Below are positions 1 to 5,860 of a stretch of DNA of 5,860 nucleotides, one piece after another. Under the pieces are notes generated by a model, which saw only the letters and a program-made list of their open reading frames with translations, was not told where the DNA came from and searched no databases. Location: positions 1 through 5,860 of the forward strand of contig JACPVN010000593.1 in the NCBI GenBank assembly GCA_016191715.1. Direction: 5' to 3'. The position numbers were made by a program, and so were the translations under genes. The first letter of the stretch is position 1; every line of letters starts with the position of its first letter. The stretch comes from Ignavibacteriota bacterium (GTDB lineage Bacteria > Bacteroidota > Ignavibacteria > UBA10030 > SZUA-254).

Positions 1-253
1 TTTCAACAACCATCTCAAATGTTTTCTGAAGTGTTAGTCCGTTTCTTAACGCGACTTCGGAACTCATTTGAATTACGGGACCATCCGCAACCGGGTCGGA
101 GAAGGGAATGCCAAGTTCTATTACATCCGCACCGGCATTTGCAAGTTCAACAACAAGCGGAACTGTTGTTTTTAAAGTTGGGAAACCGGCGGTGATGAAG
201 ATGGAGAGAGCTTTGCTGTTGTTTCCTTGTGGCCTGCTTAAGTACATTAACAT
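1..253 (-). CDS. trpA: Tryptophan synthase alpha subunit, N-terminal part (runs off the window start)
   Basis: TrpA cleaves indole-3-glycerol phosphate to indole and glyceraldehyde-3-phosphate and channels the indole to TrpB in the cytoplasmic alpha2-beta2 complex. About 84 codons are present; the C-terminal two thirds lie outside the window. The family signature is clear: ITAGFP at about residues 20-25, then ELGIPFSDPVADGP at about 46-59. Glu46 and Asp57 correspond to the catalytic Glu49 and Asp60 of the enteric enzyme. The ATG at 253 is the first possible start, because an in-frame TAA lies at 260-262. A second in-frame ATG at 247 is an alternative. The gene begins two bases after the stop codon of the secreted-protein gene, and no good Shine-Dalgarno sequence is visible, so translation may depend on reinitiation after the upstream gene. 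The first dozen residues do not look like a typical TrpA N-terminus, although the distance to the catalytic Glu is only about three residues short. Family assignment is firm; the exact start is less so. Confidence 0.95.
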   Translation of the reverse strand, partial: MLMYLSRPQGNNSKALSIFITAGFPTLKTTVPLVVELANAGADVIELGIPFSDPVADGPVIQMSSEVALRNGLTLQKTFEMVVE

Positions 254-255
254 TT

Positions 256-2607
256 TTATTTAATAAGAATGAGTTTTTTCATTTGGGAAAAGTTACCTGT
301 TTCGAGGCGATAGAAGTACATACCGCTTGATTGATTTTTGGCATCCCATGTAGTTATGTGATAACCCGCTGACATTTCCTCATTTACCACCGTCGCGATT
401 TCCTTTCCCAAAAGATTGAAAATTTTCAACAAAACATAACTGGATTTTGCCAGAGCAAAGCGAATGTTTGTTGATGGATTGAAAGGATTGGGATAGTTTT
501 GTTCAAGTAAAAATTCATTTGGGAGTGGTTTTTCGTTCACACCAAGTTCACCTGTGGTTGGGGAATAAGATGCACCCAAATCTTGTAGGTTCGAGTTCGC
601 ACCTGACAGCGGATACACCGTATTATAATCATATCGACCAATGTAAATGTCAGGGCTGGTTCCTTTGCTTCCTGATCGGTTACTGGAGAAAACAAAGTGC
701 TCATCATCAACTGGTGATGCATCTGCGTATTCTACTCCGTTCTCATTGATTGGCAACTTCATGGTATCTCCTGATACGATGTTATAATTGTAAATCTTGT
801 CATACAGATAGGTAGCAGATTCCCAACGAGTATACAGAATATTGTTGGCGTCTCGATAGATAGGGTAGTATTCTTGAATTCCAGAAGTTGCGATGAGAGC
901 ATTAGGCGAAGTACCGTTAGCATTCATCCACCAAATATCAGCAGTTGATTTTTTTTCTGACCAATAGACTATCTTTGAACCATCTGGTGAATAATTTGGT
1001 CCAGACTTTTCGTCAGAGGTAAACGTCAATTGTGTTTGAGAACTTCCATCCACATTCATTTTCCAGATTTGACCTTCTCGTTTCCAAACAATCTTTAAAC
1101 CGTCTGGTGAAAATTTAGGATCTTCATCGATTGTACCAATATTGGGAGTTAAATTGGTTAATTGACTTCCTGCTAAATCGTATAAGTAAATATCAAGATT
1201 AGTTCTTTTCCTGTGCCAATAATTTTCGGATGCATCAAATTCAATATCTGATGCCTTACTTTGTGGCACTGCCATGAAAACCAATTTTGATCCGTCAGGT
1301 GAAAAGTGTGGATTCATAGCACTGACAACAGACAATGACGAGGTAATATTCTGCAAAGTCGCAGAGCCTATATTATAGATAAAGATATTTCCATCAGTAT
1401 CGTTACCCGTAGCTGGCACAGCCATATATTTGCTATATGAATGGTATGCAACTCGACCAGAAATAGTGAGTGGCGTTTGTTGAACGGTAAAGTTTCGGTC
1501 ATAACTGTCAAGCCATGTGCTGGAACCACACGTTGCTGTCCACGCTGCTGCTCGTGCTGTATAAGTTCCGCTACCCAAGCCTTCTGGTGTTAAGTAGGGA
1601 AAATATCCTGATGTTGAATTTCCAGGGTCAACCGTTGTAGTGGTCTGGCATCCCAAATCAGCGAGCCTTGTAGAGCCTTCCCAAATTTCTCCTCCAATGC
1701 CAAAGGTGCGGGAGTCATTACCAGTGTTCGTTACTGTGTAGTTGACATTGATTGAATTACCAGCAACGATGGTTCCTATGCTGGCAACGGTAATGGTAGC
1801 AGCAGTGATAGGAACTGGCTCGGTATAAAAATCCCACACAGGTCCCCACGTGATACCGCCTTTATGATCATCGGCTTTAACCTGCCAGTAATAGTGTGAG
1901 TTGTAGTCTAATGTGCCAGGGTCTGCAAATGAACCAGTTGCGTCGTTTTTGATTACGATATCAGGTGTCGCATCATTCTTCTCAAAGTAGACAGTGAAAT
2001 AAAGTACATCACCATCAGGATCAGAAGCAGTCCAATCGAGATCAGAGTTAACAGAAACACTGTTTGCACCGTCGGACGGAACTTCGTTGCTTGGTGTGTT
2101 CGGCGCAACGTTGTATGTATAAGTAACCCACAATTCAAAAAAATCGATATATCCAACATCGCCAGTTGCAAAATCCTGAACTACCAAATACCAAGTCTGG
2201 TTCGGAGAAGCACCGTTCCAAGTGGTGAGATTGTCACGCGTTTCTACGATGTCGTCAGCACTTCCACCTTCTCTGTTTTTGAGGATGAAGTCATGCCATC
2301 CACCATTATAATAAGCTGTCAACCACACCTTAAGGTCACCGATAAATGTATGGCGGATCTCATAATAGATTTTAATTTTTGTAATTGTTGCATTTGCTGG
2401 TGCACCGGTTAATAGCAAATCACTATTAACTGAAGACCCATTATCGGGAATATTGTAGTTGTGTGGATTATAGTCGTTGAGTGTTCCCGTTTCTGTCAAG
2501 GTCTTTGGCATTGCGACAACCGTAATAGTAGTTTTTTGTGCATGAATAGTAAGCGTATATGAAATCAACATAACGCTTATTTGAAGAAAACCAGTTAGTG
2601 ATCGCAT
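256..2607 (-). CDS. Secreted multidomain protein with P-domain, Fn3-like, CARDB-like, PD40/TolB-type repeats and T9SS type A sorting domain; function unknown
   Basis: This 783-residue protein is predicted to be exported and attached to, or released from, the cell surface by the type IX secretion system. Residues 1-23 form a signal peptide with likely cleavage after IHA. About 30-165 resemble the P-domain of proprotein convertases (HTFIGDLKVWL, then NGASPNQTWYLVVQDFATGD), but no peptidase domain is present. About 167-264 look Fn3-like, with a SDPDGD loop. About 268-377 look like a CARDB-type adhesion fold and hold the protein's only two cysteines, Cys320 and Cys360, which could form a disulfide. 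About 385-685 carry PD40/TolB-type propeller blades with FSPDGSKLVF, FSPDGLKIVW and YSPDGSKIVY plus degenerate copies. Residues 695-783 are a T9SS type A sorting domain (NYPNPFNPST, IFNLLGKE, SSGMYFYRL, lysine-rich end). The start is supported by AGGAG six bases upstream. The gene separates trpB from trpA, with a 9-base gap before it and 2 bases after. No catalytic site is recognised; a binding or structural role is possible but unproven. Confidence 0.93.
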   Translation of the reverse strand: MRSLTGFLQISVMLISYTLTIHAQKTTITVVAMPKTLTETGTLNDYNPHNYNIPDNGSSVNSDLLLTGAPANATITKIKIYYEIRHTFIGDLKVWLTAYYNGGWHDFILKNREGGSADDIVETRDNLTTWNGASPNQTWYLVVQDFATGDVGYIDFFELWVTYTYNVAPNTPSNEVPSDGANSVSVNSDLDWTASDPDGDVLYFTVYFEKNDATPDIVIKNDATGSFADPGTLDYNSHYYWQVKADDHKGGITWGPVWDFYTEPVPITAATITVASIGTIVAGNSINVNYTVTNTGNDSRTFGIGGEIWEGSTRLADLGCQTTTTVDPGNSTSGYFPYLTPEGLGSGTYTARAAAWTATCGSSTWLDSYDRNFTVQQTPLTISGRVAYHSYSKYMAVPATGNDTDGNIFIYNIGSATLQNITSSLSVVSAMNPHFSPDGSKLVFMAVPQSKASDIEFDASENYWHRKRTNLDIYLYDLAGSQLTNLTPNIGTIDEDPKFSPDGLKIVWKREGQIWKMNVDGSSQTQLTFTSDEKSGPNYSPDGSKIVYWSEKKSTADIWWMNANGTSPNALIATSGIQEYYPIYRDANNILYTRWESATYLYDKIYNYNIVSGDTMKLPINENGVEYADASPVDDEHFVFSSNRSGSKGTSPDIYIGRYDYNTVYPLSGANSNLQDLGASYSPTTGELGVNEKPLPNEFLLEQNYPNPFNPSTNIRFALAKSSYVLLKIFNLLGKEIATVVNEEMSAGYHITTWDAKNQSSGMYFYRLETGNFSQMKKLILIK

Positions 2608-2613
2608 AGCAAA

Positions 2614-2618
2614 CTCCT
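2614..2618 (-). promoter_or_regulatory. Ribosome binding site AGGAG of the secreted-protein gene, overlapping the trpB stop codon
   Basis: On the minus strand AGGAG lies six bases before the ATG at 2607, and its first two bases are the last two of the trpB TAG stop codon (2617-2619). It is the clearest Shine-Dalgarno match at any gene start in this window. It supports the chosen start and suggests that translation of the secreted protein is coupled to, or directly follows, termination on trpB. Confidence 0.75.
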
Positions 2619-3816
2619 ATATAATGTGTTTTTCATATACCTCCATTATCGTTGCCAAATCCTTTTCCCCCCGTCCCGAAAGATTCACAACAACAATTTC
2701 ATTTTCACTCGTCTTTGGCATCAAATATTCAAGATACGCAAGCGCATGAGCAGATTCGAGCGCGGGGAGGATACCTTCGAGTTTTATGAGTTCATGAACG
2801 GCTTTCAATGCTTCATCATCTTTAATAGAAACATATTGAACTCGTCCTGTATCTTTCAGATAACTGTGTTCAGGTCCGACTCCGGGATAATCAAGTCCCG
2901 CGGAAATTGAATGAGCGGGAATAACTTGCCCGTCTTCATCTTGCAAAATGTAACTGAACGAGCCGTGAAGCGCGCCCGGTTTTCCGGCGGTAAGTGTTGC
3001 GGCGTGCTTGCCTGTTTCAACTCCATGTCCAGCCGCTTCAACACCAATTATCTTCACAGTATCATCCTGAAGGAAATCATAAAACAGTCCAATGGAATTA
3101 CTGCCTCCGCCAACACATGCAACCAAATAATCGGGCAAGCGATGTTCTTTCTCCACCATTTGTTGCTTCGTCTCTTTTCCAATCACCGATTGAAAATCTC
3201 TCACCATCATCGGATACGGATGCGGGCCAACGACAGAACCAATTACATAAAACGTATTCCGAACATTCGTTACCCAATCTCTCAGCGCCTCGTTGATTGC
3301 ATCTTTCAATGTTCCTGTCCCGGAACTGACAGGACGAACTTCTGCGCCAAGCAATCTCATTCTCGTGACGTTAATTTCCTGTCGTTGCATATCTTCAGTA
3401 CCCATATAGACGATGCACTCTAATCCCATCATCGCCGCTACGGTTGCCGTAGCGACTCCGTGTTGTCCCGCGCCAGTCTCAGCAATGATTCTCGACTTGC
3501 CGATTCGTTTCGCAAGCAGAATTTGTCCGATGGTGTTATTGATTTTATGTGCGCCTGTATGACAGAGGTCTTCACGCTTCAGATATATTTTTGTTTTTCC
3601 GAATTTCTGTGTTAATCGCTCAGCGAAATAGAGAGGAGTCGGACGACCAACATAGTTTTTTAGTAAGTCATTAAATTTATTTTGAAACTGTTCATCATGT
3701 TTGATGGAATTGTACGCATGTTCCAATTCAAACAGAGCAGACATTAATGTTTCAGGAACAAATCGGCCGCCGTACTTTCCAAAGTGACCGGAGGAATCAG
3801 GGAGAGTATTACTCAT
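2617..3816 (-). CDS. trpB: Tryptophan synthase beta subunit
   Basis: TrpB is the PLP-dependent subunit that joins indole and L-serine to make L-tryptophan. The 399 residues match the usual length of the TrpB1 class that pairs with TrpA. The N-terminus has the typical FGKYGGRFVPETLM. The PLP lysine is Lys91 in HTGAHKINN, the catalytic glutamate is Glu113 in ETGAGQHG, the phosphate-binding loop is GGGSNS at 236-241, LDYPGVGPEH starts at 308, and Ser380 in LSGRGEKD sits at the pyridine nitrogen of PLP. No key residue is missing. The ATG start overlaps the TGA stop of the DAHP synthase gene as ATGA (4 bases), implying translational coupling; an AGGA about 10 bases upstream is a weak ribosome binding site. 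Normally trpA follows immediately, but here the secreted-protein gene lies between them. The protein appears fully functional. Confidence 0.98.
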   Translation of the reverse strand: MSNTLPDSSGHFGKYGGRFVPETLMSALFELEHAYNSIKHDEQFQNKFNDLLKNYVGRPTPLYFAERLTQKFGKTKIYLKREDLCHTGAHKINNTIGQILLAKRIGKSRIIAETGAGQHGVATATVAAMMGLECIVYMGTEDMQRQEINVTRMRLLGAEVRPVSSGTGTLKDAINEALRDWVTNVRNTFYVIGSVVGPHPYPMMVRDFQSVIGKETKQQMVEKEHRLPDYLVACVGGGSNSIGLFYDFLQDDTVKIIGVEAAGHGVETGKHAATLTAGKPGALHGSFSYILQDEDGQVIPAHSISAGLDYPGVGPEHSYLKDTGRVQYVSIKDDEALKAVHELIKLEGILPALESAHALAYLEYLMPKTSENEIVVVNLSGRGEKDLATIMEVYEKHII

Positions 3817-4832
3817 CGAGTTATTGTCCTGTTCATAATAGGAGCGAGTTGTTGCAACTGTTCCAACAATAATTTCATTTTTGATGGCTTAAGCGATTGG
3901 TAACCGTCCGACAAAGCGGTTTCGGGATTGTGGTGTACTTCAATCATCAAGCCATCCGCGCCGGCGGCAACCGCGGCGAGCGACATTGGAATCACTCCTT
4001 CCCAAACCCCGATGCCATGGCTCGGGTCAACGATGATGGGGAGGTGAGAAAGTTTCTTCACTATCGGGACGGCGTTCAAATCGAGCGTGTTGCGTGTTGC
4101 GGTTTCAAATGTTCTGATGCCGCGCTCGCACAAGATAACATTCGGGTTGCCGCCGTTCAAAATATATTCTGCCGCCATCAGCCATTCTTCAATTGTAGCA
4201 GAAAGTCCGCGCTTGAGAAGCACCGGTTTTGATTGCGCACCGACTGCTTCAAGCAGGGAATAATTCTGCATGTTCCTCGCCCCGATTTGCAGTACATCCG
4301 CACATTCCGAAACGAGCGGAAGTGTTTCGGTATCTTTCACCTCCGTAACGATTTTTAATCCGGTAACAGTCCGTGCGTCTTGAAGATATTGCAACGCTTC
4401 CTGCTTCAAACCTTGAAATGCGTAGGGAGAAGTGCGCGGCTTGTACGCTCCGCCGCGAAGAAATTTTATTCCAAGTTCTTTCAATATTCCTGCGGTGTCA
4501 ATAATTTGCTGACGACTTTCTACCGAGCAAGGTCCGGCTATGATAGTGAGTTCATTTGAACCGATACTCTCATTTCCTATTGGTACTGTTGTCTTCGTCG
4601 CTTTGAAATCTTTGCTTGCGAGTTTGTACGGTTTTGTAACCGGAATCGCATCAAGAACACCGGGAAGATTGAGAAAGAGTTCGGGGTCAATCTTACCGCG
4701 GTTGCCTGTAATGCCGAGCGCAATGCGCGCTTCGCCGGGAATTTCGTGTGTCGCGTAGCCGAGACTTAATATTTTTTCTTTGACCCGCTCAACGTCGGAG
4801 CGCGGCGCGTCTAATTTCATGAGGATAAGCAT
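3813..4832 (-). CDS. aroF: 3-deoxy-7-phosphoheptulonate (DAHP) synthase with N-terminal ferredoxin-like regulatory domain
   Basis: DAHP synthase condenses phosphoenolpyruvate and erythrose-4-phosphate, the first step of the shikimate pathway that supplies chorismate. The 339 residues fit the class I-beta enzymes with an N-terminal regulatory domain, like that of Thermotoga maritima. Residues 1 to about 70 form the ferredoxin-like domain and end in KPYKL; the TIM-barrel catalytic domain begins near residue 94 with LTIIAGPCSVE. KPRTSPYAFQG (131-141), LLKRG (205-209), ILCERGIRTFE (233-243) and VDPSHG (268-273) are all present. The metal ligands expected from the Thermotoga enzyme are Cys102, His272, Glu298 and Asp309, and all four fall at the same numbers here. 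The ATG at 4832 (MLILMK) gives the normal N-terminal length; its ribosome binding site is weak. A second in-frame ATG at 4820 would cut into the first beta strand. The gene sits between trpF and trpB, and its stop overlaps the trpB start. The symbol follows common annotation; regulation by an aromatic amino acid is inferred from the domain. Confidence 0.96.
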   Translation of the reverse strand: MLILMKLDAPRSDVERVKEKILSLGYATHEIPGEARIALGITGNRGKIDPELFLNLPGVLDAIPVTKPYKLASKDFKATKTTVPIGNESIGSNELTIIAGPCSVESRQQIIDTAGILKELGIKFLRGGAYKPRTSPYAFQGLKQEALQYLQDARTVTGLKIVTEVKDTETLPLVSECADVLQIGARNMQNYSLLEAVGAQSKPVLLKRGLSATIEEWLMAAEYILNGGNPNVILCERGIRTFETATRNTLDLNAVPIVKKLSHLPIIVDPSHGIGVWEGVIPMSLAAVAAGADGLMIEVHHNPETALSDGYQSLKPSKMKLLLEQLQQLAPIMNRTITR

Positions 4833-4849
4833 TTTTTCTAATCTATTTT

Positions 4850-4931
4850 AATTGTCAATTGTGAACAGTGAATTGTGAATGGTCAATCACAACATTGACA
4901 ATTGATAATTTGCAATTCACCATTGACCATT
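4850..4931. repeat. Intergenic cluster of short direct and inverted repeats between trpF and the DAHP synthase gene
   Basis: This AT-rich patch is built from a few recurring words. AATTGTCAAT (4850-4859) is the exact reverse complement of 4894-4903. AATGGTCAAT (4878-4887) is the reverse complement of 4922-4931. GTGAATTG (4868-4875) is the reverse complement of 4913-4920. AATTGTGAA occurs directly at 4857-4865 and 4871-4879. The three inverted pairs cross one another, so they cannot all form one hairpin; alternative hairpins are possible. The last arm runs into the trpF stop codon (4930-4932). No U-tract follows on the minus strand, so it does not look like a terminator of the operon. Similar words recur between genes in Bacteroidota and Ignavibacteria genomes, to my recollection; a repeat family is the favoured reading. 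Confidence 0.7.
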
Positions 4932-5556
4932 ATTCTTCTTTTCCAAATTTACTCAAGTTATCAAACAATAGTTTGATTTTATGATGGTCCTTCTTTCTCG
5001 GAACAAGTTCGACTCCGCTGTTTACATCAACAGCGAACGGTTGAACCGCGTGGATTGCTTCACAAATGTTTTCCGGGTTTAATCCGCCGGCGAAGACAAG
5101 ACGGTGAATCTTTTTTAGTTCCTGTGCAATCGAATAATCAGCATGTGTTCCTGTGCCGCCGTACATGCCATTGTTAGAGCCATCAAGCAATGCGGCGGAT
5201 ATTTTATATTCCTTAGATTGATTTACTTCATCATGCTTTGTCAGGCGAAATGCTTTCCACACTTCAACCGAAAAATCTGAACAATCATCAGGAGATTCAT
5301 CTCCGCTTAGTTGAATTATTTTGATGTTTGTTTCCCGAATTGTTCGTTCGATAGTTTCTCGTTTCTCGTTAACGAAAACTCCGACGGGCAGCGCGCTCGA
5401 CGGCAGATTTCTGATAATCTCTCTCGCTTTCGATGGATGGATGTAGCGAGGACTCTTTTCATAAAAGATAAATCCTAAGTAGTTCGCTCCGGCAGTTGCA
5501 CAAAAAAGAGCATCAGCAAAGTTTGTTATGCCGCATATTTTTACAAGCGAGTTCAT
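4930..5556 (-). CDS. trpF: Phosphoribosylanthranilate isomerase
   Basis: TrpF is a cytoplasmic TIM-barrel enzyme that converts N-(5-phosphoribosyl)anthranilate to 1-(o-carboxyphenylamino)-1-deoxyribulose 5-phosphate, the substrate of TrpC. The 208 residues are normal for a stand-alone TrpF. The start motif VKICGIT places the catalytic cysteine at Cys8, and the catalytic aspartate is Asp125 in LLDG. GGTG (133-136), AGGLNPENI (156-164) and DVNSGVE (177-183) form the phosphate-binding and C-terminal parts; the last motif has Asn where many homologues have Ser. The ATG at 5556 gives the standard N-terminus directly before KICGIT. No Shine-Dalgarno sequence is seen upstream, where a CGCAAAG-type repeat fills the space to trpC. 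About 97 bases of repeat-rich sequence separate it from the DAHP synthase gene. Confidence 0.97.
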   Translation of the reverse strand: MNSLVKICGITNFADALFCATAGANYLGFIFYEKSPRYIHPSKAREIIRNLPSSALPVGVFVNEKRETIERTIRETNIKIIQLSGDESPDDCSDFSVEVWKAFRLTKHDEVNQSKEYKISAALLDGSNNGMYGGTGTHADYSIAQELKKIHRLVFAGGLNPENICEAIHAVQPFAVDVNSGVELVPRKKDHHKIKLLFDNLSKFGKEE

Positions 5557-5566
5557 GAAATTTTAA

Positions 5567-5606
5567 CCGCAAAGTTCGCGAAGGAGGCGCAAAGTTCACA
5601 AAGCAT
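5567..5606. repeat. 10-base-periodic CGCAAAG-type repeat at the trpC/trpF junction
   Basis: On the plus strand four successive 10-base blocks share a pattern: CCGCAAAGTT (5567-5576), CGCGAAGGAG (5577-5586), GCGCAAAGTT (5587-5596) and CACAAAGCAT (5597-5606). The word CGCAAAGTTC is exactly repeated 20 bases apart, at 5568 and 5588. The repeat fills nearly the whole gap between trpC and trpF, and its final block lies in the last trpC codons and stop (5596-5598). I recall similar CGCAAAG arrays between genes in many Bacteroidota-related genomes, but their function is not known to me. Confidence 0.65.
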
Positions 5607-5860
5607 TCGAAAGACTTTCTATCAATTGTTTCAATGCAAGTCCGGGCTGTTTTGATTTCATAAAATATTCACCAATCAAAGCGGCGTTAATGCCTGCAGT
5701 TTGTAATCGTTTTAAATCAGCAGATGATTGAATCCCGCTCTCACTTACTAACGTAATATCGTTCGGGATGAATTGTGATAATTCAATTGAATGGTTGATG
5801 TCAATTGTCATCGTTCTCAAATCTCTGTTATTAATACCGATAAGTTTCATTGAATCGAAA
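5596..5860 (-). CDS. trpC: Indole-3-glycerol-phosphate synthase, C-terminal part (begins beyond the window end)
   Basis: TrpC closes the indole ring, converting the TrpF product to indole-3-glycerol phosphate with loss of CO2 and water. Only the last 87 or so codons are inside the window. The open frame continues past 5860, upstream of the Met codon at 5848-5850, which is internal. Family motifs are present: IGINNRDL, with the conserved active-site Asn, then LVSESGI with the conserved Glu-Ser pair, then ALIGEYFM in the last beta strand/helix that binds substrate phosphate. The remaining N-terminal portion, about two thirds of a typical 260-residue enzyme, is missing only because the window ends. 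The TGA stop lies at 5596-5598 inside a CGCAAAG-type repeat. The gene is directly followed by trpF as a separate gene, not fused as in enteric bacteria. Confidence 0.95.
   Translation of the reverse strand, partial: FDSMKLIGINNRDLRTMTIDINHSIELSQFIPNDITLVSESGIQSSADLKRLQTAGINAALIGEYFMKSKQPGLALKQLIESLSNAL

Noticed and set aside
268..2633. Near-direct repeat AATGAGTTTTT (268-278) and AATGTGTTTTT (2623-2633) near the two ends of the inserted gene, possibly a target-site duplication.
   Set aside because: One mismatch in 11 AT-rich bases, both inside coding sequence for Lys-rich C-termini, and no inverted repeats or transposase. Chance is the simpler explanation.
2595..2636. A 13-codon minus-strand reading frame starting at the ATG at 2636 behind GGAGG (2640-2644), bridging the trpB end and the secreted-protein start.
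   Set aside because: Only three bases separate GGAGG from the ATG, it overlaps conserved trpB coding sequence, and its peptide has no recognisable character. Most likely chance.
2620..2670. Internal promoter for the secreted gene: TTGGCA-like and TATATG-like boxes inside the trpB 3' end.
   Set aside because: Spacing is about 13 bases, too short for a normal sigma-70 pair, and no clear Bacteroidota-type promoter element is visible.
2911..3423. Plus-strand reading frame of 170 codons opposite trpB, with other shorter ones opposite the DAHP synthase gene and the secreted-protein gene.
   Set aside because: They lie antisense to strongly conserved genes, have no family motifs or ribosome binding sites, and are typical shadow frames.
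4850..4931. Rho-independent terminator between trpF and the DAHP synthase gene.
   Set aside because: Inverted repeats are AT-rich and crossing, and no U-tract follows them in the direction of transcription.
5596..5850. Separate small gene starting at the Met codon at 5848-5850.
   Set aside because: The frame stays open beyond it and the sequence is the conserved C-terminal third of TrpC, so the Met is internal.

Overview
The window is a gene-dense stretch in which every supported gene lies on the minus strand. Transcription runs from high to low coordinates through the end of a tryptophan-biosynthesis operon. The order is trpC (3' part only), trpF, a DAHP synthase (aroF type), trpB, a large secreted protein of unknown function, then trpA (5' part only). 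No plus-strand gene, RNA gene, CRISPR array or transposase is supported. There is no gene-free stretch longer than 300 bases; the largest gap is about 97 bases, between trpF and the DAHP synthase gene.

The organism is probably in the Bacteroidota/Chlorobiota/Ignavibacteriota assemblage. The main reason is the 783-residue protein, which has a signal peptide and a C-terminal type IX secretion (T9SS) type A sorting domain containing NYPNPFNPST and ending in a Lys-rich tail. That wording is especially common in Ignavibacteria-like genomes. Several starts have weak or no Shine-Dalgarno sequence, and two intergenic repeats use short words often seen in that group, which fits. The placement is an inference from these signatures; no marker-gene analysis was possible.

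The enzymes form one pathway. DAHP synthase makes the first committed shikimate-pathway intermediate. TrpF and TrpC carry out consecutive steps from phosphoribosyl-anthranilate to indole-3-glycerol phosphate. TrpA and TrpB (the alpha and beta subunits of tryptophan synthase) convert that to tryptophan. trpE, trpG and trpD would be expected upstream, beyond position 5860. DAHP synthase carries an N-terminal ferredoxin-like regulatory domain like that of Thermotoga maritima, so flux may be feedback-controlled at entry.

The striking feature is that the trpB-trpA pair is split by the secreted-protein gene. Its ribosome binding site overlaps the trpB stop codon, and its own stop codon lies two bases before the first possible trpA start, so it is built into the operon with almost no spare sequence. 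Its domains (P-domain, Fn3-like, CARDB-like, PD40/TolB-type propeller repeats, T9SS tail) have no evident link to tryptophan synthesis. The other junctions are a 4-base ATGA overlap (DAHP synthase/trpB), a patch of inverted short repeats (trpF/DAHP synthase) and a 10-base-periodic CGCAAAG repeat (trpC/trpF).
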